Shown here: one piece after another, positions 55,570 through 64,000 of the stretch
Position numbering within the stretch: the stretch's first letter is position 1
How the letters are laid out: every line of letters starts with the position of its first letter
NCBI GenBank assembly: GCA_020152595.1
Contig: JAIGNY010000165.1
Coordinates: forward strand, 144,501-208,500
Length of the DNA: 64,000 nt
Reading direction: 5' to 3'
Source of the DNA: Chiridota heheva
Taxonomy: Eukaryota > Echinodermata > Holothuroidea > Apodida > Chiridotidae
Translations under genes and position numbers: made by a program
Notes under the pieces: model-generated
Database searches by the model: none
What the model saw: the letters and a program-made list of their open reading frames with translations, nothing else
What the model was told of the DNA's origin: nothing

Positions 55570-55985
55570 TAATGAAACTCATGATACTTGTGTTAGTTAA
55601 CACATGCAAACACAGTATCAGGGATGTGAGTGAGACACTTTTGAAGATTATTAATATGTAGCACAAATTATTACTTCTTTAACAAATGGCATGGAGAAGG
55701 GGAAGGGGGGGGGGGTGGTCAATTTGACCGTACATACTGGAAAATATATTTTTGCAACAAACAAAAACTTAAAGGCAGTAGGGAGAAAAATGAATTCATG
55801 GGGTTGTTTGCATATAAAAATATGCTTTTAACAAAAGTTATGAACTGTTTTGTATAAATTATAATGTGTGGGTTAATGGGTAATTCTGACCTCTTCCAGC
55901 TGATTATGGAAGTTATACGAGTGACATGGTCAATTTGACCACACCATGTGGTGGGAACTCAATATTTTGTCAAAAACAAAAATGA
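55570..55985 (+). mobile_element. hAT-A internal fragment
   Basis: About 415 bp collinear with 11290-11690: ACACAGTATCAGGGATGTGA, GAAGATTATTAATATGTAGC, AACTTAAAGGCAGTAGGGAG, GGAAGTTATACGAGTGACAT. A G run (55697-55713) replaces the shorter one in the complete copy. Confidence 0.8.
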
Positions 55986-56751
55986 GGTCACACAAAATTC
56001 ATCTCTAGGAGGTCTTGCATCCCATTACATTATTTTCTCAGAATTATCACGCATGCATATCATTGTTCCTAGTTATTTATTCTAGATATGGAGCACTTTT
56101 CAGCAAGCATTAATATCCCCAACAGATATATCCCCTGTTAGTAAATAAATCCCCATTTAAGCTTAGCCCAGGGTCCAGGGAGCTGTTATTTTGACAGCTC
56201 CATGGTAAGCCTGAGAAGGAAACTGTTTCCCGGGTGCTATGTACTTAAATGCTTTCCACATGGAACGTGTACTGACATACTTTTAAAGCTGTGAACGTTT
56301 GGGGATTTTAGTAAACGTGTACATACCAAAAAGTGATTGTGTATCCTTTACACGCGTTTAGTATCGTAATTTTGAAAGTAAACCAAAATTGCTCCAATTT
56401 ACAATGCAAAGCAATAACTAAATCGCGCAACCAGTATGGCAAATATTGACTCCATTGCTCAAAAAGAAACTGGAAGTTTGCTTTCCAAATTGTGAATAGA
56501 TAGATCATCATTTTTATGGAAATTATGAATGGAAAATTGGTCATGAAAGAACAGAAAAGTTTCATTCAATGTCTTTTAATCTTAACATTGCGTAACTTCT
56601 TTTCTGTACTCGCTAGGACTTTCAGTGAAAATCTTGGATACTGTGATATCTCGGTGCCTCGCCGTTATCAATTTCAAAACTACTCCATCACCCCGGGAGC
56701 ACATGATATGTATTTGAAATTCATATATGTTTTGTTTATTTCTCTCCACAG
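55986..56751. other. putative intron upstream of candidate exon 1
   Basis: No repeat partner was found. A hairpin GGAGCTGTTATTTTGACAGC occurs at 56178. The last 20 bases before 56752 form a T/C-rich acceptor tract. Confidence 0.4.
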
Positions 56752-56817
56752 GATAAAGGTGTGAAAGTGCCAAGTCCCTGTCCAGGAGGACCCAGTGCTT
56801 TTATTCCCAGTTCAGAG
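56752..56817 (+). CDS. candidate internal exon 1 of an unknown plus-strand gene (66 bp)
   Basis: Bounded by TTTATTTCTCTCCACAG on the left and GTGAGT on the right, both near-consensus splice signals. Of the three frames only one is open, reading DKGVKVPSPCPGGPSAFIPS then SE; the other two have stops within the first four codons. The exon is exactly 22 codons and begins and ends in phase 0, so it could be skipped without shifting the frame. The peptide is Pro/Ser/Gly-rich and probably unstructured. The gene is not identified. The second candidate exon at 62781-62810 is compatible in strand and phase. Confidence 0.6.
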
Positions 56818-58164
56818 GTGAGTCAGGCATGCACCACATTAGTCAGTTCTGTACATGCCCCGAACAGGAGATCTCTCAATTGGGAGATTTTTTGTCATTA
56901 TAACCCACAATGCATCTTTCCAAATTCAATTCTTTCTATACATAACAGTAAAATAGGTTTAAGTCAAAGGTATGAAAAATAAATGCAAAATATTGTAATT
57001 TTACGATGAAATTAATTCTCGACTTTCAACCATCGCAAGTTTGACTTTCACCGGGAAATTTTAAAGTAATCTTTAAAAATTCATTTCAATATTCTCTGAT
57101 AAGCAGGTTTTAAAATTTTAGTCACCAGCAAAAGCTCAAATTATACAAGAAAGAATTTTAAATTCCAGAAATATTAATTTCAATATCATTCAAACTATAA
57201 CATTTTAGAATAACAGAATTTGAAAAGCAAAATAATATTTAACAGCTGGACTTATTATTTTAGCAACAGTTTAAATTATTGTCACTGCGCATCTCTTAAT
57301 CAGTGGATTTCCCGATCGGGAGCATGGACGGGACTCATATCATTTCATTTATTAAATCAGTGCACTAGGCCCTTGGCCCTTGTCACAAAATATTTACAAA
57401 AATATCAACAACATATGTAAAAATGATAATAGGATCGAGGATCGTTATAAACAGATAAACGATAAAAGAAATAACCAAGCATAGTATGTGCTGAACATAC
57501 CTTACATTTCACGAAACGTAATGGCATGCATGATATAAATATAAAGCGATTTACACAATTGTTCAGTGCATGGACACAACTTTTGTTTAATTTTCAAATA
57601 ATCATAATTTTCAAGTATTATTTAAATGTATATGAACAGATAGAGGCAACCAATTTTAGCTACATTGATTTACAAAATCTATCATTAAAAGACATAAGAG
57701 AAGCAAAACATTTCAAAAAAATTGGTCAATTATTAATTAGTCATTTTACACCTTTTTGAAAAAATTTGTGTTCAAATATGCAATATTTTGTGTTACTCTT
57801 GTGATGTATGAACACGAAATAGTTTCTATTTTCCTATGTAAATCCTGTATTTTAACCCTCTGCCATTTCTTTTTGAAAAAGGGGAGATAATTCTTATGAA
57901 AGTGATTTGATCTTAACCGTACCCCCAACCAACCTCAAGCTGGAAAAGGCATTATCAAGGTCTGAAATTAAGGAAAGAAATATAAAGAAAAAAAAAAGAA
58001 CTTTGATGTGTTTTCCTGTTCATACATCACATTTTTTCAATATATTAAAAGTTTTTCAAACTTTGATTACTCGTGAAACTGAAAGCTACTCATAGTATTT
58101 AACACAAAATTCAAGACTTATTAAACTTAAAATTTTAATGCTCTATTCGGTACGTGGTTGAACA
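56818..58164. other. putative intron with repeat Q, copy 2
   Basis: 57625-57900 parallels repeat Q (AACAGATAGAGGCAACCA, TTTTGTGTTACTCTTGTGAT, TCCTATGTAAATCCTG). 56860-56960 (CACAATGCATCTTTCCAAAT) and 57290-57330 (CCCGATCGGGAGCATGGACG) share words with the arms of the large palindrome that follows. Confidence 0.45.
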
Positions 58165-58935
58165 GAAAACTTTTCTACCTGTCCATCAGTCCGGTTTGTA
58201 CCCTGATCGGGAGAACAGTTTTGTTTTCCTGATCAGGGGATCCTTTACAGAAGTATTCCACAATGCATCTATCCAAATTCAAAGTTTGTATAGGAATCAG
58301 ATAAGAAATTTTGAGCACGGAGAACTGAACCTGGGAAGGGTTCAAATTTGTCTTCACGATTTAAAATAATGGCATATAAATTATCTTTTCACCATGCGCT
58401 TTTAAAATTTACCGTTGAATTTTCGAGAAATTTGAAGAAATGTTGTGACCTCTTATTTAGGCAGTCACATTTTAACAAGATTTTCTGAAGAAAAAAACAA
58501 CAAAACATTTTGTAAAGTTTTGCTCGGGAATTGTTTTTGACTGTCATGGTTATCGTCAAAAATACTTCCTGAACAAAACTTTAAAATGTTTTTTTAATTC
58601 ATTTAAAATCTTTTTCAAAACGTGACTGCTAATGGTAAAACATAATAAGAAGTCACCACTTTTCTCAAATTTCTCGAAAATTCCACGGAATTTTTTAAAG
58701 TGCACAGTGAAAAGATAATTCATATGCCATTATTCAATTTGTGAGAAAAATTTGAACCTTTGCAGTGGATGAGTTTCCTGCGCTTGAAGTTTGTAATATT
58801 CTTATATGATTCTTATACAAACTTTGAATTTGGATTGATGCATTGTGGGATACTTCTGTAAAGAATACCCAGATCAAGAGAACAAAACTGTTTTTCCAAT
58901 CGGGATACGAACCAGATTGTCCATTGACCTTTAAG
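58165..58935. mobile_element. large imperfect palindrome (about 770 bp)
   Basis: Two arms of about 380 bp are mutual reverse complements with scattered mismatches. Left-arm words GTCCATCAGTCCGGTTTGTA, AAGTATTCCACAATGCATC, AAATTCAAAGTTTGTATAGG and AAATTTCTCGAAAA-like text reappear complemented in reverse order as TTATACAAACTTTGAATTTG, GATGCATTGTGGGATACTT and ATACGAACCAGATTGTCC. The centre lies near 58545 (TTTTTGACTGTCATGGTTAT). Such a structure could be a foldback transposon or a head-to-head duplication. Confidence 0.8.
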
Positions 58936-59340
58936 TTAACATCTACTACAAACCATTCCAGTTTGAAAAATATCTGGAATGAATATTTCCGGAAGTGAAA
59001 ACTTTAGTATATCATCTAAGTTTATTATTGTATTATCCCATATTCTGTATGTGTACCACATTGTTTTTAAGTATGATGATGACTTTGCACAACACCAAGA
59101 CTTTTTTGTTTGGTTCAACTTAGTCATTTTGAGAGTGAAGTTTTGAAATTAAAATATCTATTTGCAGAATAATTTAAATCAATCAATTAATTACTGTATT
59201 TGACATAATAAATGCCCAGGGCACTGACAAAAATTAAATTAAACCACTTTTTACTGCCCAATTTTCTTCCTAATAAGCACCTATGCTAAAATTAGGGGGA
59301 TTGGGGTGTTCATGCCCAGCACCACAACCAGTGGGGTCGA
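58936..59340. other. nothing recognised apart from a small shared relic
   Basis: 59195-59290 resembles 54000-54070 (TTTACTGCCCAATTTTCTTC, CCTAATAAGCACCTATGCT). Confidence 0.4.
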
Positions 59341-61217
59341 CTAGCTCACCTTGGTGGGTGAAAAGCGAAAATTAGTAGCCTGTCGATGACCTGTAGGTCA
59401 CCTAAGTCAACTTTACCTCCTAATGGTTTCCCCTGGTAACTAGTTCCATATGGTGCTAGGCTAACAAAGGCACTGGCTAAGGGAAGGAAAACACTGAAAC
59501 AAAACTTGCTGCAATGGACTAACAACCCATTCAGCTCATTCAATTGTTACGGAAACTTAAGTGCACTAGTTAATGCTGGTAATATTATTGGCTTTGGGAG
59601 TATGATGATCCAAGTTCCTAAAGATGACAATCTGAGGTTTGTGGATAACATGACGCCAATGGGTGAAAGCCACAAGGAAGTTCATGGGTTGATGACTCAA
59701 TTGCCAAACCCACCAGCAGCACTCTTACAGGGTGCTGGATTGTAAGATCGCTTTTCGCAATTGGAAAAGCAGCTCAGTCGCCAAAGCAGATGGAGCAGTA
59801 TAATAAGGACATTCTTGGTATAAGTGAGTGTAGGTGGACGGCTTTGGTAAAGTCAAGCTGACTACTGGCAAAGTATTTTATTTTCGGGCAGAGATGATGA
59901 AATGCATTATTAGGCAGTTGCATTCATGTTATCAAAGAAAGCTGAACAGACACTATTAGAATGGAAACCTATAAATGAGAGGTTGATTAATGCAAGGTTT
60001 TTTTCAAAGTATATTAAATTGTCAATCATTCAAGTTTATGCTTCAACAAATGATGCAATTGATGAAGACAAGGAAGCTTTTTATGATCAGTTATAAGCCC
60101 TGGTAGATGGAGTTCCCAAGCATGACCTATTAATCATAATGGGCGACTTGAATGCCAAAGTTTGATGTAATAATGATGATTATGATAATGTTATTGGAAG
60201 GCATGGCATTGGTGAAAGGAATGCTAATGGTGAAAGGCTTTTGGACTTCTGTGGTATCAACAATTTATTGGTGACTGGCACAATTTTTCCACATAGACTC
60301 GTGCATAAACAGACCGGGACTTTCAAGGAGGGAGGACAAAGAACCAAATTGTTCATGTGTTTGTAATAAAGCAACACAGAACTTCCATATTAGACACAAG
60401 AGTGATGAGAGGGGCTGACATTTCAAATGATCACCACTTGATACGGACCAGGATCCGATTGAAATTGAAAGGGAAAACTGATAACAAAGACATGTTGACC
60501 CAAGAATAATACCATCAAGTTACAGCAACCAGCAATCAGAAAAGAGTTTTCGGTTGAAGTATGAAATAGATTTGAAGTTTTACAAGACTGCTGTGGTGAG
60601 ACTGAAGTACCTGATAACATTGACGAAGTTGAGAGTAAGTGGCAGACATTTGAAGAGGTATACAATGGGGCTGCTGCAAAGGTCCTTGGGTACAAAAAGA
60701 AGGGCCATAAGCCATAGATCAGCAGAGAAAGTTGGAAATGTGTTGAGGAGAAAAAAACAGCTGAAGGTTAATATTGAGAATGCCAAATCAATTAGAATTA
60801 AAGTTATTATGAGAGCTAAGTATACCGAAAAAGAGATACAAGAAAGTGGGTTGATAACCTTGCTACATCTGCAGAGGAAGCAGCTAGTAATGGCAGATTG
60901 AGAGAGCTTTACAAGATAACCAAAACAATTAGCAATGAAAGGACCAAGGCTGGGAGTGCTATAAGAGACAAGGGTGGGAATCTATAAAGGGATGAAAAAG
61001 AAAAAAGAGAGAGGTGGAAAGAGCATTTCGAGGAGATGCTTAATAGACCAGATCCTGTTTTTCTAGTTCCTTAACATAACATGTGACCCTGAAATATACA
61101 AAATCAGTACCAGTTATATTACAAGAAGTGAAATAAAAGAGGCATTGATTAAGCTAAAGAATAACAAAGCTGCAGGCAAGGATAATATAATTGCCAAGTT
61201 GTTAAAAGCTGATATTA
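59341..61217 (+). pseudogene. RTE-like LINE: endonuclease and start of reverse transcriptase, decayed
   Basis: After a 5' region with short frames, 59770-60480 encodes an apurinic/apyrimidinic-type endonuclease in pieces: ILGISECRWT, then KLSIIQVYASTNDAIDEDKE, then LLIIMGDLNAKV, then NGERLLDFCGINNLLVTGTI and GADISNDHHLIRTRIRLKLK. GDLNAKV and SNDHHL correspond to the catalytic GDxN and SDHxx regions; the usual SD reads SN here. The frame is broken repeatedly (for example a TGA directly after NAKV). A linker region (60554-60901) follows, then RSEIKEALIKLKNNKAAGKD at 61120-61217, which starts the reverse transcriptase. The element stops there at an (ATG)n run, so the palm and 3' end are missing. 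The order EN-linker-RT fits RTE clade elements. Confidence 0.8.
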
Positions 61218-61240
61218 TGATGATGATGATGACGATGATG
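61204..61240 (+). repeat. (ATG)n microsatellite at a LINE-LINE junction
   Basis: ATTATGATGATGATGATGACG separates the truncated RTE-like LINE from a minus-strand LINE fragment. RTE tails are often (ATG)n-like, so this run may be a tail or simply a local expansion. Confidence 0.7.
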
Positions 61241-61245
61241 AAATA

Positions 61246-61470
61246 TTACTGTTCAAAGCAATTTTTAAACAGGTGTGTCTTAAAGTTTTTCTTAAACAAT
61301 AAGTGATTCGTAGTTGCGTATGAAATCAGGGAGCTGGTTCCAGAGATAAGATGCAGCATGTGTGAAAGAACAGTTACCATATGACTGAAGCTGCAGTATA
61401 GGAAGTAGAAAAAGATTTTTTTTTGTAGCACTGCCGAGCATTCGATTGGGTATGTGAACAGGAACAATCT
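61246..61470 (-). pseudogene. LINE fragment, ORF2 C-terminal end
   Basis: The minus strand reads LPILQLQSYGNCSFTHAASY, then LWNQLPDFIRNYESLIV, then after a frameshift FKKNFKTHLFKNCF. The YG.RSF..AAP.LWN.LP..IR...S...FKK.LKTHLF pattern is the standard end of CR1/L2-like ORF2. About 60 codons remain; upstream RT is absent. Confidence 0.7.
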
Positions 61471-61534
61471 AATGCAAATAAATAACCAAATTCATTTTTT
61501 GGCCATTTGTTTTGTTGTTTTGTTTTGTTTGTAC

Positions 61535-61928
61535 TTTTAGGCAAATGCCAGGAAAAGCACACACAATTCACAATGACTTGTTTTCAGTGTGAACCCAATG
61601 AATATTTCCAGGATGGAAAATGTATGAACACCGGGTTGATACCCTGCTCTTTTTGAGAAGTGTTCAGGTAGGGGGTGAAACTCCTACCATCGGGAGCAAC
61701 GACTTTATGTCCCTTCTGTAGGACGGTGAGCGCCACCCAACCATTGGCCGCTTTTTCCCAAAGGTCGGGTGGGGAGAAGGTGTAATGCAGAAAACCTCTG
61801 CGCTAAATGTCAGCGTATATCGTTTGCATATCTGTGGAAAAACAGCTGGTTAAGTCGCCGTTGGACTCAAATCTGGGACCTACAGCATCTCAGTCGTAGG
61901 CTCAACCGACTGAGCTACCTGCCTCCCT
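61535..61928 (-). mobile_element. tRNA-derived SINE S2, copy 2
   Basis: Collinear with 8505-8925 in the same orientation. The head is at the right with A box TAGCTCAGTCGG (complement at 61907-61918) and a diverged B box (complement at 61863-61873); the body has GGACGGTGAGCGCCACC and CTACCATCGGGAGC. A T/G-rich segment precedes it on the left. Confidence 0.85.
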
Positions 61929-62780
61929 ACCTGACTTGAGCTACCTTTTGTGGGAGTTCCTCCCTTTAATTATTTTTGAGGGAGAATTTGATGATATGTG
62001 CGGAAATCCCACAATCCCGCACTTTAATGTGAGCACTGGTACCTGTATGGGTAGTATGGCAAGTACAGTATTTGGTTTCGAGTCAGTCCTAGAATTAATG
62101 TTAAATAAGACGCCATAAAAAAATAATACAAAAATAAAAATTATAATAATAATTAAAAAAATATTATTAGCTTATCATCCTGGTGCAGATCAGTTTTGAG
62201 AGAATCCCAGATTTTGTTGTTGTTGAAAAAGAACTAAATTTTTCTCTCAGATCAGTCATTCAGCATCCGTCCTTCCATTTTGAAATACAAGCGATTTCTT
62301 CCGATAAGTTTTCAATATTTATTATGCCTGATGTGGTTGACCTGATCCGGAACGTTGCAAATCACCAAAATGAATTGGCTTGGGAGTAAAAAAAATTAAA
62401 GTAAAAAGTGCCTGCCTTGCATCAAGTTTTCCAACTGGGTTAGGGTGATAAGCTAAATATTTTTTTTTTTTTACAAGGCCCAATTGTTTTTGACATGGTT
62501 GATTTGATATTATTTTTATTTTGTCCCTTTCAAAATATATAGTACTGAGTACTAAATAATCCTGTTACAACATCTTTGACTTTTTTTTTATGTGTGTGTG
62601 TGTGGGTGTGTGTGTGGGTGGGTGTGTGTATGTGTTTGTTTGTGTGGGGAGTGGCAGGGGGCATGATGGTTGTCCCTGATTGAGCAAGATACTCTTCCTG
62701 TAATTTGTTGTATGTCACATGCTGACAAATCCAAGGTTATATTATTAAAGATCCTCTTTTTCTCTCTCTATTTTTTACAG
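61929..62780. other. putative intron; two protein-like frames and a TG microsatellite
   Basis: Plus frames 61936-62118 (...DMCGNPTIPHFNVSTGTCMG...) and 62183-62389 (...ERIPDFVVVEKELNFSLRSV...) are open but unrecognised and end in stops without a donor. A (TG)n tract lies at 62591-62645. The last 20 bases before 62781 are the acceptor tract of candidate exon 2. Confidence 0.4.
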
Positions 62781-62810
62781 TTTTCAGCGGACAATGGGAC
62801 AGATGACCCT
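62781..62810 (+). CDS. candidate internal microexon 2 of an unknown plus-strand gene (30 bp)
   Basis: Left side TCTCTCTATTTTTTACAG is a strong pyrimidine tract plus AG, and right side GTAAGT is a consensus donor. Ten codons in phase 0 read FSADNGTDDP, matching the phase of candidate exon 1 six kilobases upstream. A second AG (TTTTCAG) seven bases further in would leave 23 bp, a worse fit. The very short exon and acidic, polar peptide suggest a cassette microexon in a linker. The gene is unidentified. Confidence 0.5.
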
Positions 62811-62879
62811 GTAAGTACAGTACAGTTAACTTTATTTTGTGAGCCAAGTGAAAGTTTGTGAATTTGTATAACTTGTGTG
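62811..62879. other. putative intron start
   Basis: Follows the candidate donor GTAAGT. No other feature. Confidence 0.4.
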
Positions 62880-63815
62880 AGTCTTAAACAAATTTGTAGA
62901 AAAATCATGTTGATATGTTAATCCTACCAGGTGATATTCAAATTTTAATGTTCACAAAAAATGGCAATAAACGAATAGGAATAAGCTCAGTATGACATCA
63001 CAGCAACTCATTCTCCCACAAAGTTGATGTACTTTATTAAAATCTATCATCCTTTTTTTAAAGTAAAACCTGCTAGAAAAATGAATTGATGAAAGTTGAA
63101 TATTTATATAAATTACCAAATATACCCTACTTCAATAATTTTTGGAAAATTGTTTCTAATCATACAGAAACAACAAATTAGTTCAAAGAAATACAACAAC
63201 ATTTGCATTGGATTGCCTCTATGACATCATCAAACAAGAATTCATCATACTGTACAACAATTTCAAAATGCAATTGGGAAATCTTTAAAAATCCATCTCT
63301 TGAACGCAATATGATATCAACCTGTTTTTTGTACCAAATTGGCTTTAAAGGTATGCTCTTTCAAATATTTTTTAAAACAAAAAACCATGGGAATATTCCT
63401 TAAAAAACCTATATCTCCTGAACGGAATATGATATCATCCTGATTTGTGTATCATATTAGCTCTAAAAGTATGCTCTTTCAAATAATTTTTTTACAAAAA
63501 AACCATGGGAATATTCCTTTAAAAATCTATTTTTCTGAACGGAATATGATATTATCCTGAATTTTGTACCAAATTGGCTCTTAAAGTATGCTTTTCAAAC
63601 AAAATTAACGAAAAACCATGGGAAAAATTCTGTAATAGAACAACGTAAAGAATTATCTTTGATCTGCACTTATGACAAATCACATTCATTGAAAGGTCAC
63701 TTTTTCACACAGGTTAGTGAAATCTTTGAAATGTAATAACTCAGTACGCGGAATAAGGCTTTAATAGCCCTCTACCATGTACCCAAAAATTCACGAGAAT
63801 ATTCCTTTAATCTAA
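62880..63815 (-). mobile_element. family U element, copy 4
   Basis: Reverse of 40308-41560: CAGCAACTCATTCTCCCAC, AATTAGTTCAAAGAAATAC, ATGACATCATCAAACAAGAA, GAACGCAATATGATATCAAC, CCATGGGAATATTCCTT. The left-end segment (CTGAACGGAATATGATATCA, GTATGCTCTTTC) is present three times at 63290-63600, so this copy has an internally triplicated terminus. It ends ATTCCTTTAA at about 63810. Confidence 0.75.
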
Positions 63816-64000
63816 AAGATTCTCATCTAGTTTGTGAAATGTTTTATATGTACACAAAACATGTACTTGTTCCCATGGAATTTCATTTGAATATATTTCA
63901 TAGATGATTAAGAGAAACTGGTGCAATAACCAAGTTAATATCTTATTTCTACAAGAAGTTATTGAATTTTAAAGATTTTTCTTGTCTGCGTAAAAGAGAT
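63816..64000. other. nothing recognised
   Basis: AT-rich window end. Confidence 0.4.

Noticed and set aside
60554-60901. 115-codon plus frame taken as an independent gene
   Set aside because: It falls between the endonuclease and reverse transcriptase remnants of the RTE-like LINE and is best explained as its linker region.

Overview
The window looks like non-coding, transposon-rich DNA from an animal genome. It is AT-rich, has no long uninterrupted single-copy reading frame and no bacterial gene organisation. It is packed with tRNA-derived SINEs, LINE fragments, hAT-like terminal-inverted-repeat elements, minisatellites and palindromes. The repeat types (tRNA SINEs with a 'GTGTCCTTG...CAAGACACTT' core, CR1/L2-like and RTE-like LINEs, many short hAT derivatives, frequent 'aggcctac' words) suggest an invertebrate deuterostome, perhaps an echinoderm. 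That placement is inference from style and not a database result.

Layout. 1-5.3 kb is mostly featureless, with a frame-disrupted coding remnant on the minus strand (about 1085-1505) and a tRNA-Ser-like relic (3836-3930). 5.7-9.9 kb is a pile of inserted elements: a TTAA-flanked element, two hAT-B elements with 8-bp duplications, two SINEs and a LINE RNase H fragment. 10.7-13.2 kb is a complete 2.45-kb hAT-like element (hAT-A) with a perfect 8-bp duplication; fragments of the same family recur at 26, 27, 30, 43, 44-45 and 55 kb. 15.4-18.8 kb holds two LINE 3' fragments and hAT-D. 20.3-22.7 kb holds a palindromic foldback element and a minisatellite of roughly fifty units. 23.7-24.7 kb is one element with another inserted in it. 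29.5-29.9 kb carries a clear THAP zinc-finger exon whose 5' flank is repeated at 10.4 kb, which suggests a P-element-like transposase relic. 31-38 kb contains a 227-bp tandem duplication, several copies of a long-inverted-repeat family (T), one of them amplified into a 99-bp (33-codon) tandem array, and an unrecognised candidate exon. 40-41.5, 48.5-49.5 and 62.9-63.8 kb share family U. 46.2-46.6 kb is a 17-bp minisatellite. 50-51.3 kb is a three-layer nest of elements. 58.2-58.9 kb is a large imperfect palindrome. 59.3-61.2 kb is a decayed RTE-like LINE.

Host gene content. The best evidence for a host gene is two small plus-strand candidate exons, 56752-56817 (66 bp) and 62781-62810 (30 bp). 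Each has a pyrimidine tract plus AG on its left and GTGAGT or GTAAGT on its right, and each is a whole number of codons in the same phase. If they belong together, the right end of the window lies inside long introns of one plus-strand gene. Its identity cannot be read from 32 residues.

No CRISPR array, operon, defence system or other multi-gene system is visible. The main interest is transposon archaeology (dated by nesting and target-site duplications), the THAP exon, the microexon pair and the in-frame tandem amplification.
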